From positions 106,354 to 132,571 of the forward strand of contig NAOQ01000156.1 in assembly GCA_002751075.1 (NCBI GenBank): a stretch of DNA of 26,218 nucleotides, read 5' to 3'. A program made the position numbers and the translations under genes. The stretch comes from Ichthyophonus hoferi. Lineage: Eukaryota > Opisthokonta > Ichthyosporea > Ichthyophonida > Ichthyophonidae. The notes under the pieces are model-generated. The model was not told the DNA's origin. It ran no database searches and was given only the letters and a program-made list of their open reading frames with translations. Below, piece by piece: positions 1 to 11,555 of this stretch; position 1 is the first letter of the stretch, and each line of letters opens with the position of its first letter.

Positions 1-369
1 ATACTATACTATCCTATACTATACCTACTATACCAGAGTATTAAAACAAACAATAGCTCATAGACATAGATATATGTTTGCAGCATAGAGGGATAGATAT
101 GAAGAGGGAAGGGAGGTAGGAAGTACAGTGTAGGAATGATGGCAGCTAAGGAGATATATATAATATCATGTTGCATTGCATTGCATTATAATGTGCTCTG
201 TTGCATTATATTGCATTTTTTATATATGATATTGCACTAAAAGGTATTACAATATATATATATATATATCAACACTAACTGGAGAGTATATATATGAAAC
301 AAAAACCAGTTTTCATTTCCAGAGCAACCATGTCCTGAAATCACCCCGCCTACCCTCTCTAACATGCAG
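1..369 (+). other. Intronic DNA upstream of the first visible MnmE exon
   Basis: No coding segment of the MnmE N-terminal domain is recognisable here. The stretch starts with TACTATACTATCC-type low-complexity repeats, contains a (TA)n run at 252-269, and ends in a pyrimidine-rich tract with a possible branch site (CTAAC) before the acceptor ATGCAG at 364-369. It is best read as the 3' part of an intron of the GTPBP3/MnmE gene; the earlier exons must lie left of the window. Confidence 0.7.
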
Positions 370-3300
370 TTAATGATACTGTAAAAGAACTAGGGAATGA
401 AATAAAACTACATTTAAACGACAACAGACGTGGCGAAAGGTTAAGAGATGGTAATATAGTCGCTACGTGTGGTGGTGTGTATGTGTAAGTGTAGATAGGT
501 ACATATATGTGTGTATGCATATATGTTTTATAAAATAATAATAGTAATATAGATTATTTTATTTCTTAGTATATAACGCAATTACTTAATGATACTATCA
601 ACATCTAAATAGTATATAATATACCTTTTTTGAAGTGTGTCGTTCTTGAGCCACAACATCTTACTGAGGAATTATACATATATGTGTTTATAAATAAAAT
701 ATATACATATAGATAGAGAGAGATATATGTATAAACGGTTTCTATAGCTCCTTCCTTTTTTCTCTTTTTGTTTCTCTTTTTCCTCCTCTCTCTTCTTTTT
801 CTATTCTCATCTCCCTCCCCACCTCTCCCACTTTCTCTTTCTATTCACACATGCTTATGTACATCTAATCATCTTCATGCTAGAACCATGATTATCAGCC
901 AGGATTTGACTTTATCATTCTCTCTCCTTCTCTTCTACTTTCATCACCATGGTCACCATATCATCCATTCAAAAGGTGTTCAGGTTGCCATCATTGGTCC
1001 TCCCAACGCAGGGAAAAGCTCCTTATTGAATTTTCTTAGTAGGTTACCTATTGTATCTTACTATAGTATATACTTTACCATATCTTATACTACATATTAT
1101 AATATATACTAAACTACATACTATATTATGAACTATAGCATACCATATACCATAAAATATCATATATATGATATCTTACTATATTAGATATACAATAGAT
1201 ATTATATATATGTTCGTTTTATTTAATTTTCTTATTTGCTACACAATATGTAATATGATGTAAAAATATATTTATATTATTTTTAATTTCATACATACAT
1301 ACTTATATATATACACTGCCGTTATAAGGCAAAAGGCAATAACAACCTCCTTCTTATTTATTAGATATTGATCAAACAGAATAGAAAATGCAATAGGTGG
1401 ATATAATTCTGGCTAATGTTGTATGCTTACTGTAGAGGAGAGTGTATCTCTGTTCATATAGATAGTGTAAGAATCATTATATTGTATGTACATTTCACAA
1501 ATACATTATCATAATACAACACATCATAAATATATGTTTATATTACGATACTCAATCCAATGTAGTAATACAGTAATACAATATGTAAAATATATGAACT
1601 ATAATAGCCTTAATTCCTATATTTTTATCTTTAAACTCAACGTTTTGATTATGGGGGTGTAGCTCAGTGGTAGAGCGCTCGCTTTGCATGCGAGATGCCC
1701 AGGGTTCAATCCCCTGCTCCTCCATCTATTTTATATTATTGGAATTTGTTTAAGTAAAATATAGCATAATAATAACAATAATAATAATAATATAATAATT
1801 GTAGTAATCTTATTCATAATAATACTATTACCAATAAATAAGTGTATCTACAGTACTTTACCAGCATATTAGTCATCATTACAGTGTATTATCAAGATAG
1901 ATTAGAGCCTACGTTAATAACATTTTATTAATAATGTAATAAAATTTGATCAAACCAATCCTACAAAGGATATTTAATTTAGTCCCTATCAACACTTCTT
2001 ATACATCAGGTAGAACCTGTAGAAAAGTAAAACCAGTGCATCCATTTAGACATATTGACATATTAAAATATACAACTGAATCTTACTGGTCTATATACAG
2101 CTCAACGGTCTGCAGCCATAGTCTCTCATGTGCCTGGGACCACCAGGGACATTATAGAGGCATTCCTAGTATGTATCCTCCAATTATTTTAGACAGTTAG
2201 AATTTATGATCATAGCATAAATAAATTTAATAAATATATATCACTGTAATGTACTATCATTGATTTAAAATCATACTACTTACCGTAGTTTCCGCAAGAT
2301 ATATCATATAATATCTACAGCCATTACAACCTACTATTCAAATGTAGTAATCAGCTATTATTCTATGTTAAAATAATTGACTAAACCTAATTAAGCCTAA
2401 TTAAGTTGTGTGCCCACCAATCCCTTGTATAATAGTCCTTGTACAACAAAAGATAATAGGTAGGCCAAGAACTATAAATATATGTATTCTCTCTTAATTC
2501 TTTATTATTATACTATATTTATCAAACCTACTATGGCAACTATTATCCATATTTAGTATTTAGATGGAGCAATACTCATATTGACGGCTCTTTCTACACA
2601 TTAAACATATGCATACATACAAACATACATACATACATACATACATACAGACATACATATATACACATATACATACTATCCCTACCTACTTATAACTACC
2701 TATACACATCTGAATATCACCAGGACCTAGGGGGATACCCTGCTGTACTTGCAGACACGGCTGGAATACGATCATCTACGGACATAGTAGAGAAGGAGGG
2801 GATACGCCGGGCACTACAAAGGTGGGTAGGCTGTAGGGAAAAATTGTATTGTCTTAATATATTATTATAATATCATATTATTATACCATTATAGTATTAT
2901 ACTATCATAATTTTATGTTATTATATTATTATACTACTATATTATTATACTATTATATTATTATATTATTATATTATTATACTATTATACTATTATATTA
3001 TTGTATTATTATACCATGACATTGGTGTTGTGTGGCATTGTATTGTTATTCGGTTGTGTTATTATAATATGTTATTGTGTTATTGTATTAGTGTCTTTCT
3101 ATTTTATCTTCTTGAATTAGTGTTATTGTATTGTATTACTGTTCTATTGTATTACTATAATTTCTTATGGCATTGTTGCATCTAGATTATTACACATTTC
3201 TTAATTTTATTGATACTATAATACGTTATTATATTTGTATTCATAATTGACGATTAGAACCAATTGATTGGTAGAGGTATTTGAGGAGCGACTTTCACAA

Positions 3301-5857
3301 GTTTTTATTGGTTCAGTACCAATATTGACCAATGGAAATATACTATAGGGCTCACGCATGTGATATTGTGGTGCAAGTAGTAGACGCAAGTCAATTAGAA
3401 AGTGCCGATCAAAGTTCCCATGGGTCCATTCTAGATAAAGATCTGGATAATGATATCACACGGATTTTATTGGTTAATAAGGTGAAACTTATTATCATAC
3501 ATGCATACCTATATCTATATACATACTATCATACATATGTATACATACTATCATACATATGTATACATACTATCATATACATATCTACATACATACATAC
3601 ATACATACATACATACATACATACATACATACATAAATGCATACATACTAGTATACATACTATCATGCATACGTACATACTATCATTCATACTATTATAC
3701 ATCTTACTAGATATACCATTCTATATATTATCCTACTATCATACACTCATAATAATTATGATATTGATTCTATACCCACTACCATCTATGATCTACTATA
3801 TATTTATCTACTATCTACTATTGAATATACACTCAATTTATGTCTATAATATAATATACAACCCTATCATAAGTTATATGTAAACATATATTATCACTTT
3901 TCCCATCAACTACTATATATTCTACATACATATTGTATTATAGTTTAATCTTATCCCTGTTTTATCATTTTTTAATTCTCATTTACATACCATTATTTTG
4001 CTTATTTTACATTTTTCCTTCTATTGGCTTACCCATTTAACCAATCAGATAGATCTAATTAAATCCAATGACCAAATCAAATTAGAGGAACGTATAAAGT
4101 TGATCGGCTCAAACCATTCTCATAAGGTGTCATTGACGGAAATGATTGGTTTAGAGGAGATGGTAACTACATTAAGTACTATTGTAAAAAACAAGTATGT
4201 GCGAGAGATGAATATAGTTAGTTGTTGTTATTAATAGTATGACAGTAAAAGGTCCTATATGTATATGTAGATGTATGTGTAAGTATAATTGTTTTGATGA
4301 CTAATGTATATAAGTATCTATATATAAGTTCATATATACATAAACACACGTACATGCATACATAATACATACATATATATACATGTAAATCTAACTGTAT
4401 AGTCCTACCTCTCTCTACGTTAGTCTATCTAAATTCCTAAATGTACCTTCTGTTTTTATATCTAATAAGCCAATAGTCTTCCTTAATTAGTGAATAATCA
4501 ATGATATACTCTGACATTAAACCAATTGAATTACAGATTACCGCGCTACACTATAAGATAAACACACATATATACTATAATATAAGCATATATCTATATA
4601 CTTATATACTATACAATAAATACGTGTATATACTATAATATAGACATGACATATCTACTATACATTCAAATATATGAAAATAAATTAGAGGTAAAGAAAT
4701 AAAAAATAATGCGTAATAGTGGCTCTATAGTTTATTACTGATCTAATGCCTTGGCTATATAGATGTGAGAACAGAGGAGGATCTCCTACTCTAACACAGA
4801 CAAGGCACAGAGAGGCGTTGATGCATTGCTTAGATTGCCTGGAACGGTTTGAGGGTATTCAATTTAATCTATTATATATATATATACATGCATATATGCA
4901 TACATATTATCATACAAATGTACAGATATTTTCCACAATGTAAACAGGTATAGTATATATATATACATAGACATAGACAAACACATAGTAACATATCTAT
5001 ATTAACCAGGATCTATGATATAATGTGATTATATATAATGTCTGTTAGTTGTCTGAGTAGTCCTAGGGATTGTGTTGTTGATTGTGTGTCTGTGTTGCAG
5101 TTATTATTTCACATAATTTGGGCAACACCAGTACAAAATATCCCTTTAGATCCAGTATCATTGATGATTCCTCACACATACACATATATGGTATGCAATA
5201 TGGTTATTCATACTAAAAGGAAAATGGTTGACCACCACTACCATTTGCTTTTATTTTAATCCAATGTTGATAGGTAAACGTATATATCAAGATGTATACA
5301 AGAAACTAAATAATGTTGAACACATACATATACATATACATATATACATATACATAGTATATACATACACAGCATTAATATAAAATATTGATTGTCAGTT
5401 CTCTACCTAATCCAGATCTTTCTACTCATAGGATATATATAGTATACCATGCATAGACCAATTAACAACTTGATATTAATTAATTATCACTAGTTATTTT
5501 AACTTATACTGTATATATAGCTATAGGTGACAGATCGTAATACTCATATGATATAGTATACCGCATATAAACCAATCAAAAACCTAAAGTTAATTAATTA
5601 GTTGTTATTTTAATGATTAATAACTATCACGCCTTTACCTTATGCTTTAAAGATAACTATACTCAGCAGATATGACATACAGGATAGACATAATTTTTAT
5701 TTACTAATTTAATCTTCTGTTCTTAGTGGCTGGTGACATGGTAATGGCAGGAGAAGAGTTACGATTGGCTGTAAGATGGCTGGGCGAGATCACTGGACTA
5801 GTTAGAGTGGATGATGTGCTGAATGTTTTATTCTCTGATTTCTGTATAGGCAAATAA
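370..5857 (+). CDS. GTPBP3: MnmE/GTPBP3/MSS1 tRNA-modification GTPase, 3' part
   Basis: Mitochondrial GTPase that, with the MnmG/MTO1 partner, modifies wobble U34 of certain mitochondrial tRNAs (family knowledge). Inferred exons: 370-450, 976-1038, 2101-2168, 2724-2821, 3349-3481, 4049-4194, 4763-4854, 5727-5857; all reading phases agree and give 269 residues plus stop. Motifs seen in order: helical segment [10 protein letters not shown]-loop [10 protein letters not shown]2 GTTRD; G3 DTAG; G4 NKID, split by an intron between K and I; the RHREAL helix; and the terminal FCIGK that carries the family's catalytic cysteine. The [14 protein letters not shown] stretch resembles human GTPBP3 more than bacterial MnmE. 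Missing: the N-terminal folate-binding domain and the first part of the helical domain, beyond the left edge. Introns (about 530 to 1060 bp) hold microsatellites and one tRNA gene. A targeting peptide cannot be assessed. Family assignment is very secure; single splice sites are eye-called. Confidence 0.95.
1653..1724 (+). tRNA. tRNA-Ala(UGC): tRNA-Ala(UGC)
   Basis: Complete 72-nt cloverleaf, no intron, CCA not encoded. D stem GCTC/GAGC (1662-1665/1673-1676), anticodon stem CTCGC/GCGAG (1678-1682/1690-1694), anticodon TGC at 1685-1687, T arm CAGGG-TTCAATC-CCCTG (1700-1716), discriminator A at 1724. The acceptor carries the G3:U70 wobble pair (1655:1721), the known alanine identity element. One acceptor pair, position 6:67 (1658:1718), is a U:U mismatch. 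Internal promoters are intact: A box TAGCTCAGTGG (1660-1670) and B box GGTTCAATCCC (1703-1713). It lies inside the 1039-2100 intron of the MnmE gene in the same orientation. Very probably functional; the mismatch is the only oddity. Confidence 0.96.
1729..1732 (+). terminator. RNA polymerase III terminator of tRNA-Ala
   Basis: TTTT tract five bases beyond the discriminator base, the usual place and form for Pol III termination. It is short, so some read-through is possible. Confidence 0.6.
2611..2660. repeat. (CATA)n microsatellite in MnmE intron
   Basis: Slightly interrupted CATA/TACA tetranucleotide array in the intron between the exons ending at 2168 and starting at 2724. Non-coding. Confidence 0.9.
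2855..3015. repeat. TTA/TACTAT-rich trinucleotide repeat in MnmE intron
   Basis: Long imperfect (ATT)n tract with interspersed TACTAT units, lying just after the exon that ends at 2821. The rest of this intron (to 3348) is AT-rich DNA with no other feature. Confidence 0.85.
3490..3640. repeat. (CATA)n microsatellite with ATACTATCAT units in MnmE intron
   Basis: Imperfect CATACTATCATACATATGTATA repeats lead into a clean CATA array at about 3586-3634. A reading frame stays open across it only because CATA repeats lack stops in that frame, producing IHTYIHT-like low-complexity peptide; the real exon ends at 3481. Confidence 0.9.
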
Positions 5858-6408
5858 TAATCTTTTATAGAAAAATATTATTATTTTAGGAAACCAATAG
5901 TTTTTTTTTAATTAAAAAAGTACACGGATTCAACCTCATGTAAGAAGAAGAATAGAATGATACGATACCATCTAGATAATTAGCCTGCTATTGAGAGTGT
6001 CAATGGAATTATAGTGGATGGAATGTGATAAGATCTACAATACCATTAATTTCTAAAAATAAAATCATATGTTCATCTTGTCACTGACGTTGTCTAAGGC
6101 TCGTCTTTATTATAATAAATACACCATTTTATCATTGAACACAACAATTTCTAGAAATATAATGATATATACAATAGTTAATCTGAACAGATACTACTGC
6201 CCTAAGTAATTATGACTAATAACCAAACGACTATAATACAGTCTAACAATATCTATAAAAGACTATAAAAATTTATGAGACAGGGTGCTTTATTCTAGGT
6301 ATGGCCATAACCAATCATATTATCATACCAGCATTATAAATATCTATAATATAAAAAACTATCTGAAGGGTTCATATTTATTTTATATTTTTTTCTACAC
6401 TACAATAG
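5858..6408. other. Short AT-rich spacer after MnmE
   Basis: 3' flank of MnmE and upstream region of the unidentified exon at 6409. It contains an AATAAA-type signal near 6113. A candidate small exon ends at 6298 before a good donor (AG|GTATGG); its phase would fit the acceptor at 6408, giving a DRVLYSR lead-in, but it is too short to trust. Nothing else is recognisable. Confidence 0.5.
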
Positions 6409-6739
6409 GTTAGGTATCAATGTTTTTCAATCCAAACCAGCACCAACGCCCATTCAGATACATAGCATATTTAATTTAAATAGAATACAAGATCACGTAT
6501 ACCTACCTATAAGACAAATGATCAAGCTTATGGACCAATTGTTAAGGTCACATTACGGACCGGTTAGCTTTATAGCACTAAATATTAGTCTACCTTGCAA
6601 TGCAATGATTAATTATAATACGTTATTTGGCATTCAAACACAGAGCACAGATAGGACCGATGAGAAGGAGCTCAACAAACTAAACGGAGAATGGAAAGAA
6701 ATATTGAGCGGCATTCTATGTGTTGTGTATATAATCTAA
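6409..6739 (+). CDS. Unidentified protein, probable terminal exon
   Basis: I do not recognise this protein. A frame stays open from 6350 to the TAA at 6737-6739, long for DNA this AT-rich, and its composition is mixed rather than low-complexity. A pyrimidine-rich tract and acceptor (ACAATAG) end at 6408, so the exon probably starts at 6409 with one base completing a split codon, giving 109 residues. Visible parts: LGINVFQSKPAPTPIQIHS near the start, an amphipathic stretch VYLPIRQMIKLMDQLLRSHY, a hydrophobic strand PVSFIALNISLP, and a charged segment TDRTDEKELNKLNGEWKE near the end. No signal peptide or clear membrane helix. It lies between MnmE (same strand) and the convergent ORP gene. It could be the last exon of a small separate gene or a relic. 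The sequence beyond 6739 offers no obvious further exon. Confidence 0.5.
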
Positions 6740-7028
6740 TATGATGGTATTTGATGAGAGAAAAATATCAAACCCTAACCTCATTCAGAAATTCTGTGTA
6801 ATGCGTGTATAAAGTCACTATAAGTATGCATATTTGCTGATTCTGATTCCTGTATGAGCTTACACAAGCGGTTTATTTCAAAGATTACATTGGTAATAAA
6901 AAGAGAAAAAGAAAAAGAAAAAAAAGAAAAAAAAACAGACATAAGCAGGAAAATTGATTATTATAGATTTCAGACATAAAGAAAACGCAGCAACTAGGCC
7001 TTGTAAAAGTGCTAAGTGTTAAGCAAGA
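6740..7028. other. Convergent spacer with purine tract and reverse-strand poly(A) signal
   Basis: Region between the unidentified + strand exon and the ORP stop codon on the - strand. TTTATT at 6872-6877 is AATAAA on the - strand, about 150 bases past the ORP stop, a plausible polyadenylation signal. An A/G tract (GAAAAAGAAAAAG-like) spans about 6897-6935. Confidence 0.55.
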
Positions 7029-10000
7029 TTATACCATATCCATGTTAAGAGGTGGCCGTGCTACAATGGGCAAGGACACCTCCTTTGTAGCTTTCTCCCA
7101 TACTTGAGCCTTCTCGCACTCCATTTTCAGACCGGCTCCATCTTTTAGCTCTGGACGCTCTGCCGATACAAAGAACACAGGAGTGTGTTTCAAACCATTG
7201 GCCTGACGATGGGCTTCGGCTGCTCTCTGCTCCTTCTCCAGCTCCTCTTTATATCGTGTCGCCGTAGTGAAATCACCTACGACTAGGCTGAGGGTTACCT
7301 TATCCCACACTTTCCAAGAATGCATAGGGTCCAGCTCATTCATGGCCTGGAAGTATTTGATGCTTTCACTACCAACAGGCTGAGGCTTCCACAATAAATC
7401 CCTTTTATTATCGTGTAAGATGTCTATCTCTTTATTGAACGTACCTGCTATTATAATTTTCATATCTTCAAGAATTGTTCTCTCATTCTTATCTGACATC
7501 ACACCTAAGCCACCTGATACATGCCCAACACTACTATCTCCAAACTTCATTTTGACACCTAAATTAGTCTGGGGACACTGAATCATAATCGTTCCAGAGA
7601 TAGTAGCAGTGGGTCGACCCAAAATTGCACCGTGAACATCAATGGTAGGGTAGGTGATAATGTAGTCCTCATTGTATGGTGCGTGCAGTGAGAGAATAGC
7701 CCTCCCTGCAGGCTCCACCTATATTGACCGCGATGAATGCATGGGTTAGATATTATTTTCTTTCTCTTTATACCGGTATACTCTTTTCTATTTACGTATT
7801 CCTATATCCCTTTTTTGTTTCCCTTCTCTCGTTTCCTTTTTGTGCTACATTCCTTACATTTTGGTTAGCATATCAATGCTCACAATTTCTTTCTCTCTAT
7901 GTATAGGTAGGCATACATATCTATCGTTGTCTCCACAATTGTACTTGTTTATAGATTCACTTCAACGGCTCGTATACAATTTTAAAATAATAATAAACAT
8001 AGTTTACAATTAAAGTACGCACTATTTATCGCTAGGTGTGATTGTACACCAATAAGTCGCATGGATCTTACTAGTATATGTATGTATATCGAAATACAGT
8101 AGGGCAGAGAAGTAATATGGATAGTATCTAAGAAACTGGTACCAGCATCGTATTTAAATCCAATCAGAAAAAAAATTAAGCCACACAATGAAAGGAAATA
8201 TTGATATGTTTGTTCGGTTAAAATGATCCTAGATTAATTTACTTTTAATCAAGTTTCATCAACGCTTTGATCAATAGTCAATCTAGTTTTATGCATTATA
8301 TCAAGGTTGTCAGGTATATCATAACATATCTGTCCTAATATACATATATACGATAGTCTATAAACTACATATAGAAAATTCAAACAAATACATGTACATC
8401 CATAGTTAGACACCTACCCTACCTTCATTTGCATCCCACGCATGGTCGGGCGATCTCCAGCTGAACCAGAGAAAGAAAATCCCACCTCTGTGTTAAGAAA
8501 ATGAAAGGCAGTAAGCGACGGGTGGTGTGAAACCTGCTCGCATATCATCTCAATGTGCTTCCATTCTGTTTCCTCATCATGAAACTTCACGTGTAGTTGT
8601 TCTCCAAGGATTGGATTGTATGGTTTGAGCATTTTGACTTCGCCATCCTAAATGAAAAAATATAGTTGATTAATACGAGATGAGTGTATGAGGTAGTACT
8701 TAATAATTGATTAATGACCACGAAAGTGTTTGGATGTGCGTACGTTATTGTGTATAGGCAGGTATGATATGATATGTACACAGGTTTATCAGTGTGTTTG
8801 TAGTCTCAATTCAAAGAAAAAATTTACAGAGTATGAGAGCAGGTATACTCAAATACTTAATGTATATGTTCATAACTATACAGTATCATAGAAGCATGTA
8901 TATATATTGTAAACCTATCTATGTTCATTTGACCCGCAACTATTCCCAATAAATTAGAAAAATATTTAAAAGATAAGGTAGTAATCCTAAAAATATACCT
9001 TGTTGACATTACACCAGTGTACCTAACCATTATTTGTTTACGAATAAAGCAAATATTATAGTAACAAGTACATAGCACCTACTTGGCATACAACCAATAG
9101 TATAGGAGAGTTATTCAAAAAAAACATCATCGTACCAACAGCATGACAAGCAGCTGACATAAAAGCAGTAGCATGAAAGAATTCTGGGTAGAAATTATGA
9201 TAAAATAATGCAATTAGATAATCTTGCATAAGAAAACACAATAACATTAGGTCATATTGATAGCCCTCCTGCCCCTTCCTCTATCGCTACTCATCCCATC
9301 TCACCAAACCAACTACCTTGTAAAGGCTCCATAGGGCCGACAAATACCAACGAACCACCATTAGCATTCTCATTTTGGGGTTAGGATCAAAGGCCTGAAC
9401 AATATATTTAGGATAATCCATCCAGTGACATAGCTCTTCAAGGAATGACCTGTCGTGTACAAAGAAGAACAGAAGGGAAGTGAAAGGGTAGGTAAGAAGC
9501 TATCCCAAAACAAAACTCTAGAGGATTTTTTTTTTAAAAAAGAAGAACTGGATAAATATATGAAAAATAAAGAGAAAAAGTCTATTTTTCCCGAAAAGGA
9601 GTTATGCTGGTGGGGTGGTGGTCCCAGATTCTTCTAGCGATTATTATTTTGATTTATGCTTTGAATTTGGTTTGCACAAAATCAACTTGCAATAAGAGCT
9701 GCTAAGAGAATATGCAACGACATGGATTTTCAAGCTATTATATATTAAGGTGTGATGGGGGTATAAACCGGTGTTCAGACCCATATATACCACCTGGGGT
9801 TTCTTCTCAGTATTTTGTTGGTTTCCTCGGTATGAAATAACGTATATGCAGTTGAAGATTTTAATGCACATTTATAGATATATATTGGAATGAGTATAAA
9901 TTATAATAAAATTTTGTATGTTTCAGAACAAAAGTTAATAGCTCGTCATAAAAAGCTTCGTTCACTCAATATGCAAACCAATCTTTAAAAATAAATCGGT

Positions 10001-10262
10001 GTAACTAGATGGGGTGGGGGGAAGAGAAATAAAACAACTCCTGAAGCAGAAGATAGACATGAATAAAGCATGCATTTTCTAAAATAAATATAAGAAATAT
10101 TACGAAGGAGTTTCTATATAAAAAATTCAAATGTTTTTTTACTCGCCTTCCTTTAAGAAGGTGAGAAGGGATAGACTTGGAAAACAACGAGGATTTGGTT
10201 TCACTGGAGCCATGTAAATCAGAGGATTGCGTAGATTTATGTATTGTAGCAGCAGTATACAT
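7029..10262 (-). CDS. Oxysterol-binding protein-related protein (short, Osh4/Kes1-like)
   Basis: Lipid-transfer protein of the ORP family, which exchanges sterol and/or phosphoinositide between membranes (family knowledge). Inferred exons: 10262-10147, 9449-9317, 8647-8423, 7718-7029; 387 residues. Seen: Ser-rich N-terminus (1-30) without PH or ankyrin domain; IPSHLLKGRSFLEEL (32-46), matching the family's LPTFILEPRSFLE; RWYLSALW (72-79); KPYNPILGE (91-99); signature EQVSHHPS (120-127); the DFTTATRYKEELEKEQR helix near the C-terminus. Length is close to S. pombe Kes1-type proteins. Odd points: the signature's second proline is Ser, and the first intron (9450-10146) begins GC rather than GT (GGAAG|GCGAGT). 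The start is the only in-frame ATG. The first exon is less certain (about 0.65) than the rest (0.95). Ligand cannot be told from sequence. Confidence 0.88.
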
Positions 10263-11032
10263 TCTCAAGGTCTTTAACGCAATATTTTTTTTTAAAAAAT
10301 AATATTAAAAAGCAGTAATTTTCTTTATATTGTCATACAAATTTTGCGTCAATATGATTTTACAGAGTGAAGCAGATATAATATGCTACTGCAGCTTACT
10401 GAAATTGCTAACGCAGAATACCGGATAAATAGAATAGATCATGATCAATCAAGTGTTTCTTTGGCTGGCTTTAAAAAAAAGCCAAATTTGACTTGTTCAT
10501 GACGTCAATAAACAAACGTGGAATGTTTGGTTCCCTAATAAAGGTATTTTAACAATATCACTCTTTATTATGATTGGTTACAATTTCAGTTGGGTTTAAT
10601 GATCAACATTCCTTAGTCATTATTTGTCACCAATGGCTAAAGTTGGAAACTAAAATAGATAGATCAGGGTTTGATCACAACCTTTACTGTCATACTTTAA
10701 TCGCACTCCAGTGATTCTCGCATATAGTATCATAATGCTATATTAAATAATATATGTCAATTGTTAATTTCTGTTAGATTTATGTTTTCCAAGTTTAATG
10801 CCTGTCATAATTCTCTCTTGTGTGCATTTTCATATCATATTATTCAAATTATTAGCTAAATATCATAATCAGACATATATTGCTTACAATTATTATAGGT
10901 TTGCTCTTAAGTTATTCTAAGTGACCCAGAGACGTTCTTTATGATGGTCTGATAGCTTAAGAAAACAAAATTTAGATTTAATGGGAAAATTTAAAATTCA
11001 AAACCAATAATCCATATCTTTTTTTTTTTTTG
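10263..11032. other. Intergenic DNA upstream of the ORP gene
   Basis: Likely holds the ORP promoter (reading leftward). It contains an imperfect inverted repeat at 10460-10486 (TTTGGCT/AGCCAAA with a nested GGCTTT/AAAGCC), a TGACGTCA palindrome near 10500 that matches a CREB/ATF site, and CCAAT-type motifs on the reverse strand (ATTGG near 10573). No gene seen. Confidence 0.5.
10460..10486. repeat. Inverted repeat
   Basis: TTTGGCT (10460-10466) and AGCCAAA (10480-10486) flank an A-rich centre that holds a further GGCTTT/AAAGCC. Outside, CAAGT and ACTTG extend the match imperfectly. It could be a small MITE remnant or chance. Confidence 0.6.
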
Positions 11033-11555
11033 AAAAAGGAATATTTAATTAATTTAAGTATTTCTTTATATAGCTATAAACAGTTAATATTAGCAATTAT
11101 TACTACACGTGTAGCCTGGGAAAATAGCTAGCGCAATCTTTTGGTGTTAAACGGCAATCGAAGATGATCTATCAAAATTGAACCAGCCAATGGCGGAGGT
11201 CCTGAAGCTGCACAATAAGCCATTTTAGGTCACATGTTTTGGGTCCAGATAGCACATTGCTTAGGCATCCTGCTTATGGCAAGTCCTGCTAACTTTTTTA
11301 ATAATAAAAATGTGCCTTAGCATATCTGTACTCCATGCATGCAAAAAGACAAGTTAAAACGCCCCGTAATTCGATAGTCTCCCTCCTTATAAACTAATAT
11401 AGGTCATAGGAACACCTCTGTATTCCCAGCATCTTTTGATGCACATATTTGCATAGTACAACCTGGAAAATTGTTTGAATATTCCTTAATGGAATTATGC
11501 CTTTCAAAATTAATAATATAAGCTTTTGGCTAACCGAATAATAGTATGAAGCAGG
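11033..11555 (-). repeat. Dispersed repeat family 1, copy B
   Basis: Reverse-strand copy of the repeat at 17775-18247. Two exact shared words anchor it: TATCTGGACCCAAAAC (here 11236-11251 as the reverse complement) and GCCATTGGCTGGTTCAA (11178-11194). Its 3' part (about 11100-11033, reading leftward) matches the tails at 21229-21325 and 21559-21660, ending in AATATTCCTTTTT. Its head near 11540-11555 (TTCGGTTAGCC) resembles TTCGGTACC at 22330. The boundaries are approximate. Confidence 0.75.

Noticed and set aside
3332-3883. 183-codon open frame on the + strand
   Set aside because: Only its 3349-3481 part is MnmE exon; the rest is translated CATA microsatellite in the intron.
9796-9850. Alternative upstream exon for the ORP gene ending at a GT donor (AAACCCCAG|GTGG)
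   Set aside because: Its phase would also fit, but it supplies RRNP instead of the expected hydrophobic LPTFILEP-like segment; the exon at 10147-10262 matches the family better despite its GC donor.
10500-10507. CREB/ATF-type TGACGTCA sites (also near 16186)
   Set aside because: Eight-base palindromes occur by chance; no promoter evidence links them to a gene, so they are noted only within the intergenic entries.
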